Part shown: one piece after another, positions 53,134 to 61,517 of the stretch
How positions within the stretch are numbered: position 1 is the first letter of the stretch
How the letters are laid out: each line of letters begins with the position of its first letter
Source: Pedobacter sp. W3I1
Lineage (GTDB): Bacteria; Bacteroidota; Bacteroidia; Sphingobacteriales; Sphingobacteriaceae
DNA length: 64,000 bases
Assembly: GCF_030816015.1 (NCBI RefSeq)
Contig: NZ_JAUSXN010000001.1
Location: 1,240,001 to 1,304,000, forward strand
Direction of reading: 5' to 3'
Made by a program: the position numbers and the translations under genes
The notes under the pieces: generated by a model
The model's database searches: none
What the model saw: only the letters and a program-made list of their open reading frames with translations
What the model was told of the DNA's origin: nothing

Positions 53134-53691
53134 ATGTCAAGAATAGGAAAAGCCCCAATTACAATCCCTGCAGGTGTTACAATTACCGTATCTAAAGATA
53201 ACGTAGTAAGCGTAAAAGGTCCTAAAGGTGAATTAACACAAGCAGTTGATACAGATATCACTGTAAGTCAGGAAGACGGAATTTTAACAGTTCAACGTCC
53301 TTCAGAACAAAAGAAACACAAAGCATTACACGGTTTATATCGCTCATTGCTTAACAATATGGTTATTGGTGTTACAGAAGGTTATAAATTAACTCAAGAA
53401 TTAGTAGGTGTTGGTTACCGTGCTACAAACCAAGGTAATACACTAGATCTAGTTTTGGGTTATTCTCACCATTATGTGTTCCAATTACCAGAAGAGATTA
53501 AAGTAACTACATCTTCAGAAAAAGGTCAGACTCCTAAAATCGTTTTAGAAAGTATTGACAAACAATTGATCGGCCAGGTAGCAGCGAAAATCCGTTCGTT
53601 ACGTGCACCAGAGCCATATAAAGGTAAAGGTATCAAGTTTGTAGGTGAAGTGTTAAGAAGAAAAGCAGGTAAATCAGCATCTAAAAAATAG
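53134..53691 (+). CDS. rplF: 50S ribosomal protein L6
   Basis: 185 residues. Blocks: [86 protein letters not shown]6 lies near the factor-binding site. Confidence 0.98.
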   Translation: MSRIGKAPITIPAGVTITVSKDNVVSVKGPKGELTQAVDTDITVSQEDGILTVQRPSEQKKHKALHGLYRSLLNNMVIGVTEGYKLTQELVGVGYRATNQGNTLDLVLGYSHHYVFQLPEEIKVTTSSEKGQTPKIVLESIDKQLIGQVAAKIRSLRAPEPYKGKGIKFVGEVLRRKAGKSASKK

Positions 53692-53696
53692 TAATC

Positions 53697-54050
53697 ATGG
53701 CAGGTAAAAAATTATCAAGAAGAGATCGTATTAAAAAAGGGATCAGAAAAAGACTTACCGGTTCAGAAGAACGTCCAAGGTTATCTGTATATAGAAGCAA
53801 TAAAGGGATTTATGCGCAGGTAATTAACGATGTAACCGGTAAAACAATAGCATCAGCATCATCATTATCGAAAGATTTTACTGGTACTGGAAACAAAAGC
53901 GATCAGTCGGTTGCGGTAGGCAAATTAGTTGCCGAAAAAGCAATCGCTGCAGGTGTTAAAGAAGTTGTTTTCGATAGAAACGGCTATTTATACCACGGTC
54001 GTGTAAAATCGTTGGCAGAGGGTGCCCGCGAAGCTGGTTTAGTATTTTAA
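53697..54050 (+). CDS. rplR: 50S ribosomal protein L18
   Basis: 117 residues. Blocks: [63 protein letters not shown]18 binds 5S rRNA with L5. Confidence 0.98.
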   Translation: MAGKKLSRRDRIKKGIRKRLTGSEERPRLSVYRSNKGIYAQVINDVTGKTIASASSLSKDFTGTGNKSDQSVAVGKLVAEKAIAAGVKEVVFDRNGYLYHGRVKSLAEGAREAGLVF

Positions 54051-54067
54051 TCTGAAGAAAAAGTAAG

Positions 54068-54586
54068 ATGTCAACTATTAATATAAAAAGAGTAAAAACC
54101 ACCGATATCGAATTAAAGGATCGTTTGGTTAGTATACAACGTGTTGCCAAAGTAACCAAAGGTGGCCGTACTTTCAGCTTCTCTGCAATTGTTGTTGTAG
54201 GTGATGAAAACGGTGTTGTTGGTTTCGGTTTAGGTAAAGCGAAAGAGGTAACTGAAGCAATCGCTAAAGGTGTGGATGATGCTAAAAAGAACTTGGTAAA
54301 AGTTCCGATTTTAAACGGTACTGTTCCTCACGAGCAAATCGGTAAATTCTCAGGTGGTTTTGTCTTAATCAAACCAGCTGCAGTAGGTACCGGAGTAATT
54401 GCTGGTGGTGCGATGCGTGCTGTATTAGAGAGTGCTGGCGTGCATAACGTATTAGCAAAATCTAAAGGATCATCTAACCCACACAACGTGGTAAAAGCAA
54501 CTGTTGATGCATTAACTAAAATGCGTGATGCTTATACAGTAGCTCAAACTCGTGGTATAGATTTAAACAAAGTATTTAACGGATAA
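54068..54586 (+). CDS. rpsE: 30S ribosomal protein S5
   Basis: 172 residues. Blocks: [47 protein letters not shown] in parts, [63 protein letters not shown] in parts. S5 supports decoding accuracy and mRNA entry. Confidence 0.98.
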   Translation: MSTINIKRVKTTDIELKDRLVSIQRVAKVTKGGRTFSFSAIVVVGDENGVVGFGLGKAKEVTEAIAKGVDDAKKNLVKVPILNGTVPHEQIGKFSGGFVLIKPAAVGTGVIAGGAMRAVLESAGVHNVLAKSKGSSNPHNVVKATVDALTKMRDAYTVAQTRGIDLNKVFNG

Positions 54587-54590
54587 TATC

Positions 54591-54770
54591 ATGGCTAAGA
54601 TCAAAATAACACAAGTAAAAAGCGTTATCGACAGAAGCGAGCGCCAAAAAAGAACCGTTCAGGCTTTGGGTTTATCTAAAATGAACCAAAGTGTTGAGGT
54701 TGAAGCTACACCACAAATTATCGGTATGGTTCGCAAAGTGAACCATTTGGTAGCAATCGAAGCAATCTAG
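54591..54770 (+). CDS. rpmD: 50S ribosomal protein L30
   Basis: 59 residues, read directly from ATG 54591: MAKIKITQVKSVIDRSERQK, then RTVQALGLSKMNQSVEV and GMVRKVNHLVAIEAI. This is the standard short bacterial L30. It follows rpsE after four bases. A 10-bp hairpin lies just after its stop. Confidence 0.95.
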   Translation: MAKIKITQVKSVIDRSERQKRTVQALGLSKMNQSVEVEATPQIIGMVRKVNHLVAIEAI

Positions 54771-54780
54771 TAAAAGTTTT

Positions 54781-54814
54781 AAAGGTAGTATGGGTAAAAG
54801 CCGGTACTACCTTT
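54781..54814 (+). terminator. Hairpin between rpmD and rplO
   Basis: Perfect 10-bp stem AAAGGTAGTA / TACTACCTTT with a 14-base loop. The bases after it are ATATATG with no T run, so it is more likely an attenuator or processing site than a full terminator. Confidence 0.6.
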
Positions 54815-54874
54815 ATATATGTTTAATCGTTGTACCTGTTTAGTGAAAGCGAAGGGCAACACAAATTCAAAAAA

Positions 54875-55321
54875 ATGAATTTAAGTAATTTAAAACCTGC
54901 AGTAGGTTCTACAAAAAACAGTAAAAGAATTGGTCGTGGTACAGGTTCTGGTCGTGGCGGTACTTCAACCCGTGGTCACAAAGGTGCGGGTTCTCGTTCA
55001 GGTCACAAAACCAAAATCGGTTTCGAAGGTGGTCAAATGCCTTTACAACGTCGTGTGCCTAAAGTTGGTTTCAAACCAATTAACCGTACAGAATATGTTG
55101 GTGTAAACTTAGATGTTTTACAAGCTTTAGCTGAAAAACACAGCTTAACAACTATCGATTTCGCTGCTTTACAAGTACATGGTTTAGCTTCTAAAAACGA
55201 CTTAGTTAAAATTTTAGGTCGTGGTGAAGTTAAAGCAAAGCTAGAAATTACAGCACATGCGTTCTCTGCAACCGCACAAAAAGCTATTGAAGCTGCAGGT
55301 GGTTCTATTGTAAAATTGTAA
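54875..55321 (+). CDS. rplO: 50S ribosomal protein L15
   Basis: 148 residues from ATG 54875 ([20 protein letters not shown]). The longer frame upstream is rejected because it translates the region after the hairpin. Blocks: [47 protein letters not shown] in parts. Usual length. Confidence 0.97.
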   Translation: MNLSNLKPAVGSTKNSKRIGRGTGSGRGGTSTRGHKGAGSRSGHKTKIGFEGGQMPLQRRVPKVGFKPINRTEYVGVNLDVLQALAEKHSLTTIDFAALQVHGLASKNDLVKILGRGEVKAKLEITAHAFSATAQKAIEAAGGSIVKL

Positions 55322-55328
55322 TTATTAA

Positions 55329-56669
55329 ATGAAGAAGCTATTTACTACTTTAAGTAATATCTGGAAAATTCAGGAATTAAAAGAGCGTATATTATTTACG
55401 CTCTTAATTCTTTTGGTATACCGTTTCGTATCTCACGTGGTTTTGCCAGGTGTAGATCCAACTGCTTTAGGCAATAACGAAAAATCAGGAATCTTAGGCT
55501 TACTAGATATGTTTGCCGGAGGTTCTTTCTCTCGTGTGTCTATTTTAGCATTGGGGGTAATGCCTTATATCTCTGCGTCCATTGTGGTGCAACTATTAGG
55601 TATTGCTGTTCCTTCTTTCCAAAAAATGCAGAAAGAGGGCGAAAGTGGTAGAAAGAAAATGAACCAGATTACCCGTTACCTAACGGTAGCGATCACAATC
55701 GTTCAATCTGTTGGTTACGTTAAAACGCAAGTTCCGGCAGAAGCTATTTTATTGCCAAATACTTTATTCTTAGTGTTATCTACGTTTGTATTAACAGCAG
55801 GTACATTATTTGTAATGTGGTTAGGTGAAAAAATTACTGATAAAGGTATTGGTAACGGTACATCACTAATCATTATGGTTGGTATTATTGCCCGGTTACC
55901 AGTTGCAATTTCTCAGGAGTTTAGTGCACGTGTAGGCTCATCTAGTGAAGGTGGAGGCCCGGTTGCATTGGTTTTAGAGATTGTTGCATTATTTGCTGTG
56001 GTAATGTTTACCATTTTAATTGTTCAAGGTGTACGTAAAGTACCTGTACAATACGCAAAGAAAATTGTTGGTAACCGCCAGTTTGGTGGTGTTCGTCAGT
56101 ACATTCCTTTAAAGGTAAATGCTGCTGGTGTTATGCCGATCATTTTTGCTCAGGCGTTAATGTTTATTCCAGGTGCTTTAATGCAGTTTGTTCCTTCATT
56201 ACAAGGTTCTTGGTTAATCCAGTTCAGCAACACAACTTCGTTGGCTTATAGCTTAACGTTCGCATTTTTAATTATCGCATTTACTTTCTTCTATACTGCC
56301 ATTACAGTGAATCCAACTCAAATGAGTGATGATATGAAGAAAAATGGTGGTTTTATCCCAGGTGTTAAACCAGGTTTTGCAACATCAACTTTTATTGATG
56401 ATGTAATCTCTAAAATCACTTTCCCAGGTGCAGTATTTTTAGCGATCATCGCTATTTTACCTTCGTTAGCGGTTAAGTTTGGCATTAAACAAGAATTTGC
56501 GCACTTCTTTGGTGGTACTTCTTTATTAATTTTAGTTGGTGTTGTATTGGATACTTTACAACAGATCGAAAGTTATTTATTGATGCGCCATTATGATGGT
56601 TTGATGAAAACGGGTAGAGTTACCGGCAGAACAGGTATTCCTGCTGCAAGTAGCAACGCTGCGTTGTAG
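55329..56669 (+). CDS. secY: Preprotein translocase subunit SecY
   Basis: 446 residues with ten membrane segments, beginning LKERILFTLLILLVYRFVSHVVLPGVD. The plug region and pore motif are in FAGGSFSRVSILALGVMPYISASIVVQLL. Cytosolic loops hold GREKITDKGIGNGTSLII-type residues (GEKITDKGIGNGTSLI) and VGNRQFGGVRQYIPLKVNAAGVMPIIFAQA. SecY is the channel for protein export, with SecE and SecG. It lies seven bases after rplO in the spc part of the operon, as is normal. Confidence 0.98.
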   Translation: MKKLFTTLSNIWKIQELKERILFTLLILLVYRFVSHVVLPGVDPTALGNNEKSGILGLLDMFAGGSFSRVSILALGVMPYISASIVVQLLGIAVPSFQKMQKEGESGRKKMNQITRYLTVAITIVQSVGYVKTQVPAEAILLPNTLFLVLSTFVLTAGTLFVMWLGEKITDKGIGNGTSLIIMVGIIARLPVAISQEFSARVGSSSEGGGPVALVLEIVALFAVVMFTILIVQGVRKVPVQYAKKIVGNRQFGGVRQYIPLKVNAAGVMPIIFAQALMFIPGALMQFVPSLQGSWLIQFSNTTSLAYSLTFAFLIIAFTFFYTAITVNPTQMSDDMKKNGGFIPGVKPGFATSTFIDDVISKITFPGAVFLAIIAILPSLAVKFGIKQEFAHFFGGTSLLILVGVVLDTLQQIESYLLMRHYDGLMKTGRVTGRTGIPAASSNAAL

Positions 56670-56677
56670 TGTAACGG

Positions 56678-57463
56678 ATGTCTAAAATTTATTACAAATC
56701 TCTTGAGGAGATCGAGTTAATAAGAGAAAGTTCCATGCTTGTTTCTAAAACTTTAGCCGAAGTGGCCAAGGTGATAAAAGCAGGCATGACTACTATCCAA
56801 TTGGATAAATTAGCCTATGAGTTTATAAGTGACCACGGAGCGATTCCGGCATTTTTAAACTATAATGGTTTCCCTAACTCTTTATGTATTTCGCCAAATG
56901 AGCAGGTTGTTCATGGTTTTCCGAGCGAATACGTAATCCAGGAGGGCGACTTAATTTCAGTTGATTGTGGTGTAATTAAAAACAATTATTTTGGCGATTC
57001 GGCCTACACTTTCTCTATCGGAGAAATTGATGCTGAAAAGCAGAAATTGGTTGAGGTTACTAAACGTTGCCTGGAATTGGGGATAGAAAAGGCCGTTGCT
57101 GGTATGCGGATCGGTGATATCGGTTTCGCTGTTCAGCAGTATGCAGAAGCTAATGGATTTGGTGTAGTAAGAGAGCTTGTAGGACATGGTGTTGGTGTAA
57201 AACTTCATGAGAAACCAGAAGTTCCGAATTATGGGAAACGTGGTGCAGGACCAAAACTTGAAGAAGGAATGGTCATTGCAATAGAACCCATGATCAATGC
57301 AGGCGTAGCCGGTGTTAAATTCCATAACGATGGATGGACGGTAACCAGTAAAGACAATAAACCATCGGCACATTTTGAACACACAATAGCTGTAAAAAAG
57401 GGCAAAGCAGATGTTTTATCAACGTTTTCTATAATAGAAGAAGTTTTACAACAAAAAAAATAA
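56678..57463 (+). CDS. map: Methionine aminopeptidase, type I
   Basis: 261 residues. Metal ligands are in VDCGVIKNNYFGDSAYTF (two Asp), ELVGHGVGVKLHEKPEVPNYG (His), IAIEPMI (Glu) and AHFEHTIAV (Glu). It removes the starting Met from new proteins. No N-terminal zinc-finger extension, so it is the bacterial type Ia form. It lies eight bases after secY, and infA follows after 71 bases. Confidence 0.97.
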   Translation: MSKIYYKSLEEIELIRESSMLVSKTLAEVAKVIKAGMTTIQLDKLAYEFISDHGAIPAFLNYNGFPNSLCISPNEQVVHGFPSEYVIQEGDLISVDCGVIKNNYFGDSAYTFSIGEIDAEKQKLVEVTKRCLELGIEKAVAGMRIGDIGFAVQQYAEANGFGVVRELVGHGVGVKLHEKPEVPNYGKRGAGPKLEEGMVIAIEPMINAGVAGVKFHNDGWTVTSKDNKPSAHFEHTIAVKKGKADVLSTFSIIEEVLQQKK

Positions 57464-57482
57464 ATAATTAAAATTTTTTATT

Positions 57483-57490
57483 TAATTTTG
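57483..57490 (+). promoter_or_regulatory. Possible promoter box before infA
   Basis: TAATTTTG followed by CAACCC, about 45 bases before ATG 57535. The -33 region is AT-rich without a clear TTG, so this is a weak candidate for an internal promoter of infA-rpmJ-rpsM. Confidence 0.4.
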
Positions 57491-57534
57491 CAACCCTGTT
57501 TAGAAGCAGCTAATTAAGTAACAATCAATAAAAT

Positions 57535-57753
57535 ATGGCTAAACAAGCCTCAATTGAACAAGACGGAGTAATAAGAGAAGCATTATCCAATGCGATGTTC
57601 CGGGTAGAACTCGAGAACGGGCATGAGATTATTGCGCATATTTCAGGAAAGATGAGGATGCACTACATCAAAATTCTTCCTGGAGATAAAGTTAAATTGG
57701 AAATGTCTCCTTATGATTTAACAAAAGGACGCATTACTTATAGATACAAATAA
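57535..57753 (+). CDS. infA: Translation initiation factor IF-1
   Basis: 72 residues of S1/OB fold: [71 protein letters not shown] in parts, the full usual length. It binds the A site during initiation. rpmJ follows after one base. Confidence 0.98.
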   Translation: MAKQASIEQDGVIREALSNAMFRVELENGHEIIAHISGKMRMHYIKILPGDKVKLEMSPYDLTKGRITYRYK

Positions 57754-57754
57754 A

Positions 57755-57871
57755 ATGAAAGTTAGATCATCAATTAAAAAGCGTAGCGCTGATTGCAAGA
57801 TTATTCGTCGTAAAGGAAAACTTTACGTAATCAACAAGAAAAATCCTAAATACAAGCAACGTCAAGGGTAA
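57755..57871 (+). CDS. rpmJ: 50S ribosomal protein L36
   Basis: 38 residues read directly: [38 protein letters not shown]. It keeps only one of the usual zinc ligands as Cys (C14) with the last His absent, so it is probably the zinc-free form. It lies between infA and rpsM. Confidence 0.93.
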   Translation: MKVRSSIKKRSADCKIIRRKGKLYVINKKNPKYKQRQG

Positions 57872-57939
57872 TTAAAAATATTGTAATGAACCGCACAACG
57901 GTGGCCCGCCGTTCGGAGTTACTCAAAACATAAATAAAT

Positions 57940-58317
57940 ATGGCAAGGATTTCAGGTATTGATTTACCAAGAAACAAAAGAGGAGAGATCGGTTTAACCT
58001 ATATCTACGGTATTGGAAAAACAACTGCACAACGTATATTAACTACTGCAGGTATCGATTTAAACAAAAAAGTACAAGATTGGTCTGATGAAGAGTTAAC
58101 GGCAATCCGTACAATGATTAACGATGAGATTAAAGTAGAAGGTGCTTTACGCTCAGAGGTTCAGTTAAACATTAAACGTTTAATGGATATTGGTTGTTAC
58201 CGTGGTTTACGTCACAGAAAAGGTTTACCTTCTCGTGGTCAGCGTACTAAAAACAACTCACGTACTCGTAAGGGTAAGAGAAAAACAGTTGCTAACAAGA
58301 AAAAAGCTACTAAGTAG
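57940..58317 (+). CDS. rpsM: 30S ribosomal protein S13
   Basis: 125 residues. Blocks: [80 protein letters not shown] in parts. S13 touches the P-site tRNA and L5. A 68-base gap before it has a hairpin AACGG / CCGTT at 57897-57913. Confidence 0.98.
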   Translation: MARISGIDLPRNKRGEIGLTYIYGIGKTTAQRILTTAGIDLNKKVQDWSDEELTAIRTMINDEIKVEGALRSEVQLNIKRLMDIGCYRGLRHRKGLPSRGQRTKNNSRTRKGKRKTVANKKKATK

Positions 58318-58320
58318 GAA

Positions 58321-58403
58321 ATAAATGATTGAATTTCGAATGATTGAATTATTGAATGGATGCCATTCTCTCATTCACTCAGTCAACATTCTCTCATTCA
58401 GTA
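58321..58403. repeat. GAATGATTGAA-type repeat inside the ribosomal operon
   Basis: AATGATTGAATTTCGAATG and GAATTATTGAATGG on the left face CATTCTCTCATTCACTC and CATTCTCTCATTCAG on the right. Same family as 43021-43127 and 11010-11165. It fills the gap between rpsM and rpsK. Confidence 0.65.
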
Positions 58404-58412
58404 ATAAAAAAC

Positions 58413-58802
58413 ATGGCTAAGAGTAAAAAAGTAACAAAAAAACGTATCGTTGTAATTGAGTCTGTTGGACAGGCGCATATCAATGCTACCTTCAACAACA
58501 TCATCGTTACCTTAACAAACAACGGCGGACAAACCATTTCATGGTCTTCTGCTGGTAAAATGGGCTTTAAAGGTTCTAAAAAGAACACGCCGTATGCAGC
58601 TGGTCAAGCAGCTTCAGATTGCGGTAAAGTTGCGTTTGATTTAGGTTTACGTAAAGTTGAAGTGTTTGTAAAAGGTCCGGGTTCAGGTCGTGAATCTGCA
58701 ATCAGAACTTTGCAAGTAGCAGGTATCGAAGTAATGTCTATTAAAGATATCACTCCACTTCCTCACAACGGATGTCGTCCTCCTAAAAAGAGAAGAGTTT
58801 AA
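58413..58802 (+). CDS. rpsK: 30S ribosomal protein S11
   Basis: 129 residues from ATG 58413 ([20 protein letters not shown]). A longer frame upstream is rejected because it reads through the repeat. Blocks: [44 protein letters not shown] in parts, and [21 protein letters not shown] at the end in parts. S11 lies on the 30S platform. Confidence 0.97.
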   Translation: MAKSKKVTKKRIVVIESVGQAHINATFNNIIVTLTNNGGQTISWSSAGKMGFKGSKKNTPYAAGQAASDCGKVAFDLGLRKVEVFVKGPGSGRESAIRTLQVAGIEVMSIKDITPLPHNGCRPPKKRRV

Positions 58803-58864
58803 TTAATTTTAAAGCTAAGAATCTCAGGTTACAGACCTGATGATACTTTAAAACAGAAAAAAAA

Positions 58865-59473
58865 ATGGCAAGATATACAGGCCCAAAATCAAAAATCGCC
58901 CGTAAATTCAGAGAACCAATCTTCGGTCCTGATAAGGTGTTAGACAGAAAAAATTATCCTCCTGGGCAACATGGCTCATCAAAAAGAAGAGGAAAACAAT
59001 CTGAATATGCTATCCAGTTAATGGAGAAACAAAAAGTAAAATATACTTATGGTGTATTAGAAAAACAATTCAGTAACTTGTTTAAAAAAGCATCTTCCCG
59101 TGCTGGCATTACCGGTGATAACTTACTTCAGTTATTAGAAGCACGTTTAGATAATACAGTTTACCGTTTAGGTATTTCAACAACCCGTTCTGGTGCACGC
59201 CAGTTAGTTAGCCATAAACACGTTACCGTGAATGGTGAAGTTGTAAATATCCCTTCATATCAGTTAAAAGCTGGCGATGTGGTTGCTGTTCGTGAAAAAT
59301 CTAAATCTTTAGAATCAATTAGTAACTCGGTTGCAGGTAGAACGATTAATAAGTTTGCTTGGTTAGAGTGGAACGCCAGTGAATTAACTGGTAAATTCTT
59401 AACCTACCCTCAACGTGATGAAATTCCTGAAAACATTAAGGAAAACTTAATCATCGAGTTGTACTCAAAGTAA
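58865..59473 (+). CDS. rpsD: 30S ribosomal protein S4
   Basis: 202 residues. Blocks: [36 protein letters not shown] in parts, then the S4 RNA-binding domain [44 protein letters not shown] in parts. No CxxC zinc pairs, so it is the zinc-free type. S4 starts 30S assembly and represses the alpha operon in E. coli. A strong hairpin with T6 follows before rpoA. Confidence 0.98.
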   Translation: MARYTGPKSKIARKFREPIFGPDKVLDRKNYPPGQHGSSKRRGKQSEYAIQLMEKQKVKYTYGVLEKQFSNLFKKASSRAGITGDNLLQLLEARLDNTVYRLGISTTRSGARQLVSHKHVTVNGEVVNIPSYQLKAGDVVAVREKSKSLESISNSVAGRTINKFAWLEWNASELTGKFLTYPQRDEIPENIKENLIIELYSK

Positions 59474-59484
59474 TAAATGATCTG

Positions 59485-59517
59485 GTTAATTACCTCACAA
59501 GGGTAATTAACTTTTTT
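59485..59517 (+). terminator. Rho-independent-type terminator between rpsD and rpoA
   Basis: Perfect 10-bp stem GTTAATTACC / GGTAATTAAC with a 7-base loop, then six T. It looks like a true terminator in the middle of the alpha operon. Confidence 0.8.
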
Positions 59518-59558
59518 CATGTTACTATATATTCAATAACGAATTTAAAAAATTATAA

Positions 59559-60551
59559 ATGGCAATTTTAGCATTTCAGAAACCAGACAAAGTGATCATG
59601 CAGAAATCAACCGATTTCGATGGCACATTTGAATTTCGTCCTTTAGAGCCCGGTTTCGGTGTAACAATTGGTAATGCCTTAAGAAGAATCTTACTTTCTT
59701 CATTAGAAGGTTATGCTATTACTACTATTCGTTTTTCAGGCGTATCTCACGAATTTTCTACCATGAAAGGTGTTGTAGAAGATTTAACTGATATCATTTT
59801 AAACTTAAAACAAGTTCGTTTTAAGAAAACAGGTGATTCGGGTGATTCTGAAAAAGTTTTCATCATCGTTAATGGTCAAGATCAGTTTAAAGCTGGTGAT
59901 ATCACTAAATTCTCTAACAACTTTACAGTTTTAAACCCTGAGCATGTTATTTGCAACATGGATAAATCTGTTACTTTGGAAGTGGAATTAACCATCAATA
60001 AAGGACGTGGTTATGTACCAGCTGAAGAAAATAAAGTTGCTGATGCTGTTGTAGGTGTAATCGCAATCGATTCGATTTATACTCCAATGAAAAATGTAAA
60101 ATACACGATTGAAAACTTTCGTGTTGAGCAAAAAACGGATTATGAAAAATTGGTTTTAGATATCTCTACTGACGGTTCAATTCATCCTGAAGAAGCATTA
60201 AAAGAAGCGGCTAAGATTCTTATCCAACACTTTATGTTATTCTCTGATGAGAATTTGGTATTAGAATCTCAAGCTAAAGAAGAAACTAAAGAAGTTGACG
60301 AGGAAATTTTACACATGCGTAAAATCCTTAAAACTGAATTAGTGGATATGGATCTTTCAGTTAGAGCATTAAACTGCTTAAAAGCTGCTGATATCCGTAC
60401 TTTAGCTGATTTAGTTTCTTACGATGTTGCTGATATGTTAAAATTCAGAAATTTCGGTAAAAAATCTTTAACAGAGATTCAAGAATTAGTAAAATCAAAA
60501 GGTTTATCATTTGGTATGAACCTGTCTAAATTTAAATTAGACGAAGAATAA
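59559..60551 (+). CDS. rpoA: RNA polymerase alpha subunit
   Basis: 330 residues. N-terminal assembly domain: [39 protein letters not shown] in parts, near 25-60, and later [13 protein letters not shown]-terminal DNA-binding domain (about 255-325): [28 protein letters not shown] and [26 protein letters not shown]. It dimerises to begin RNA polymerase assembly and contacts activators and upstream DNA. A terminator-like hairpin lies just before it, so it may have its own start or depend on read-through. Confidence 0.98.
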   Translation: MAILAFQKPDKVIMQKSTDFDGTFEFRPLEPGFGVTIGNALRRILLSSLEGYAITTIRFSGVSHEFSTMKGVVEDLTDIILNLKQVRFKKTGDSGDSEKVFIIVNGQDQFKAGDITKFSNNFTVLNPEHVICNMDKSVTLEVELTINKGRGYVPAEENKVADAVVGVIAIDSIYTPMKNVKYTIENFRVEQKTDYEKLVLDISTDGSIHPEEALKEAAKILIQHFMLFSDENLVLESQAKEETKEVDEEILHMRKILKTELVDMDLSVRALNCLKAADIRTLADLVSYDVADMLKFRNFGKKSLTEIQELVKSKGLSFGMNLSKFKLDEE

Positions 60552-60662
60552 AACGCATGGCGCCATGCGCTTAGCGCAAAGCGTTGAACAAATTATTATT
60601 TCACAGTGTATAATTCCCTCAGCTTAACTGCAACGAGACGGTATACACTCAATTAAAAAACA
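60552..60662 (+). other. Structured gap before rplQ
   Basis: CGCATGGCGCCATGCG at 60554-60569 is a perfect 16-base palindrome, GCGC-TTA-GCGC follows at once, and AACGC / GCGTT at 60552 and 60581 closes around them. AGTGTATA (60605-60612) pairs with TATACACT (60642-60649). The gap could be a structured leader. Confidence 0.55.
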
Positions 60663-61187
60663 ATGAGACACGGTAAAAAAGTAAACCACTTAGGTAGAAC
60701 CGCAAGCCACAGAAAGGCGATGTTAGCTAACATGGCTTCATCACTTATTTTGCACAAAAGAATTACAACTACTTTAGCTAAAGCTAAAGCTTTACGTACT
60801 TATGTTGAGCCAATTATCACCAAATCAAAAAATGATACTACTCACTCACGTCGTACAGTATTTGCTTATTTACAAGATAAAGAAGTAGTAACAATCTTAT
60901 TCCGCGAAATTGCTGAGAAAGTTGCAACCCGTCCAGGTGGTTACACTCGTATCATTAAATTAAACAACCGTTTAGGTGATAACGCTGAGATGGCTTTAAT
61001 TGAATTGGTAGACTACAATACAGTTTACGGTAAAGACGTAGAAGCTAAAGAAGAGAAGAAAACAACTCGTCGTGGTAGAAGTAAAGCTACTGCTACACCT
61101 AAAGCTGCTGAAGCGAAAGCTGAAGTTGTCGAAGAAGTTGCTCCTGCTGAAGAAGCTCCTGCTACTGAAGAACCAAAAGGAGAATAA
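60663..61187 (+). CDS. rplQ: 50S ribosomal protein L17 with acidic tail
   Basis: 174 residues; the E. coli protein has 127. The core holds [45 protein letters not shown] in parts, and [28 protein letters not shown]. The extra tail (about 128-174) begins basic ([16 protein letters not shown]) and then becomes Ala/Glu-rich ([21 protein letters not shown]). Bacteroidota L17 often has such a tail. It is the last gene of the alpha operon and is followed by a terminator. Confidence 0.97.
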   Translation: MRHGKKVNHLGRTASHRKAMLANMASSLILHKRITTTLAKAKALRTYVEPIITKSKNDTTHSRRTVFAYLQDKEVVTILFREIAEKVATRPGGYTRIIKLNNRLGDNAEMALIELVDYNTVYGKDVEAKEEKKTTRRGRSKATATPKAAEAKAEVVEEVAPAEEAPATEEPKGE

Positions 61188-61210
61188 CTTTATTCACCTT
61201 AAGATTAAGA

Positions 61211-61241
61211 AAGTCCTGTTCGAAAGAGCAGGACTTTTTTG
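61211..61241 (+). terminator. Rho-independent terminator after rplQ
   Basis: Stem AAGTCCTG / CAGGACTT with loop TTCGAAAGAG and then T run. It ends the S10-spc-alpha transcript. Confidence 0.88.
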
Positions 61242-61256
61242 TTTTCTATGCCATTT

Positions 61257-61360
61257 TGTGCGGTCAGATGTTACCATCTGACGGATATCCTGGATCTTAT
61301 AAACCGTTGTGCAATAAGGTTAGTTTTTTGTGCCAGATGGTAACATCTGGCACCACCAGT
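61257..61360. repeat. Hundred-base repeat with CAGATGTTACCATCTG-type hairpins, copy B
   Basis: GTCAGATGTTACCATCTGAC at 61263-61282 and GCCAGATGGTAACATCTGGC at 61332-61351 are near reverse complements of each other and each forms a hairpin. The first copy is at 4391-4490, where the second hairpin is decayed. Confidence 0.75.
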
Positions 61361-61437
61361 ATCTATGGCTTAAACTGCATTAGGTAACATGCTACCCACT
61401 AATAAACCATTGACAAATGAACAATTGAACTAAACCA

Positions 61438-61451
61438 ATCAAACGTTTGTC
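61438..61451. promoter_or_regulatory. LacI-type operator, site 4
   Basis: ATCAAACGTTTGTCTC, with CAAACGTTTG at 61440-61449, identical to the cores of sites 1 and 2 near 14.65 and 14.82 kb. It lies 69 bases before the glycosidase-like gene. Confidence 0.6.
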
Positions 61452-61517
61452 TCATTTTTTCATTACATAGCATTATTTCAGTCAGGTATCTATAAATTAG
61501 CCTCAAACAAATTTGAA

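Larger units (their letters stand above)
61188..61517. other. Gap between the ribosomal block and the glycosidase-like gene
   Basis: 330 bases with no gene. In order: the rplQ terminator (61211-61241), the second copy of the 100-base hairpin repeat (61257-61360), and a LacI-type operator (61440-61449) about 70 bases before the next start codon. Confidence 0.65.

Noticed and set aside
56957..57382. Minus-strand open frame opposite map (141 codons)
   Set aside because: It is opposite a well-defined methionine aminopeptidase and is rich in Phe, Ser and Cys in a random way.
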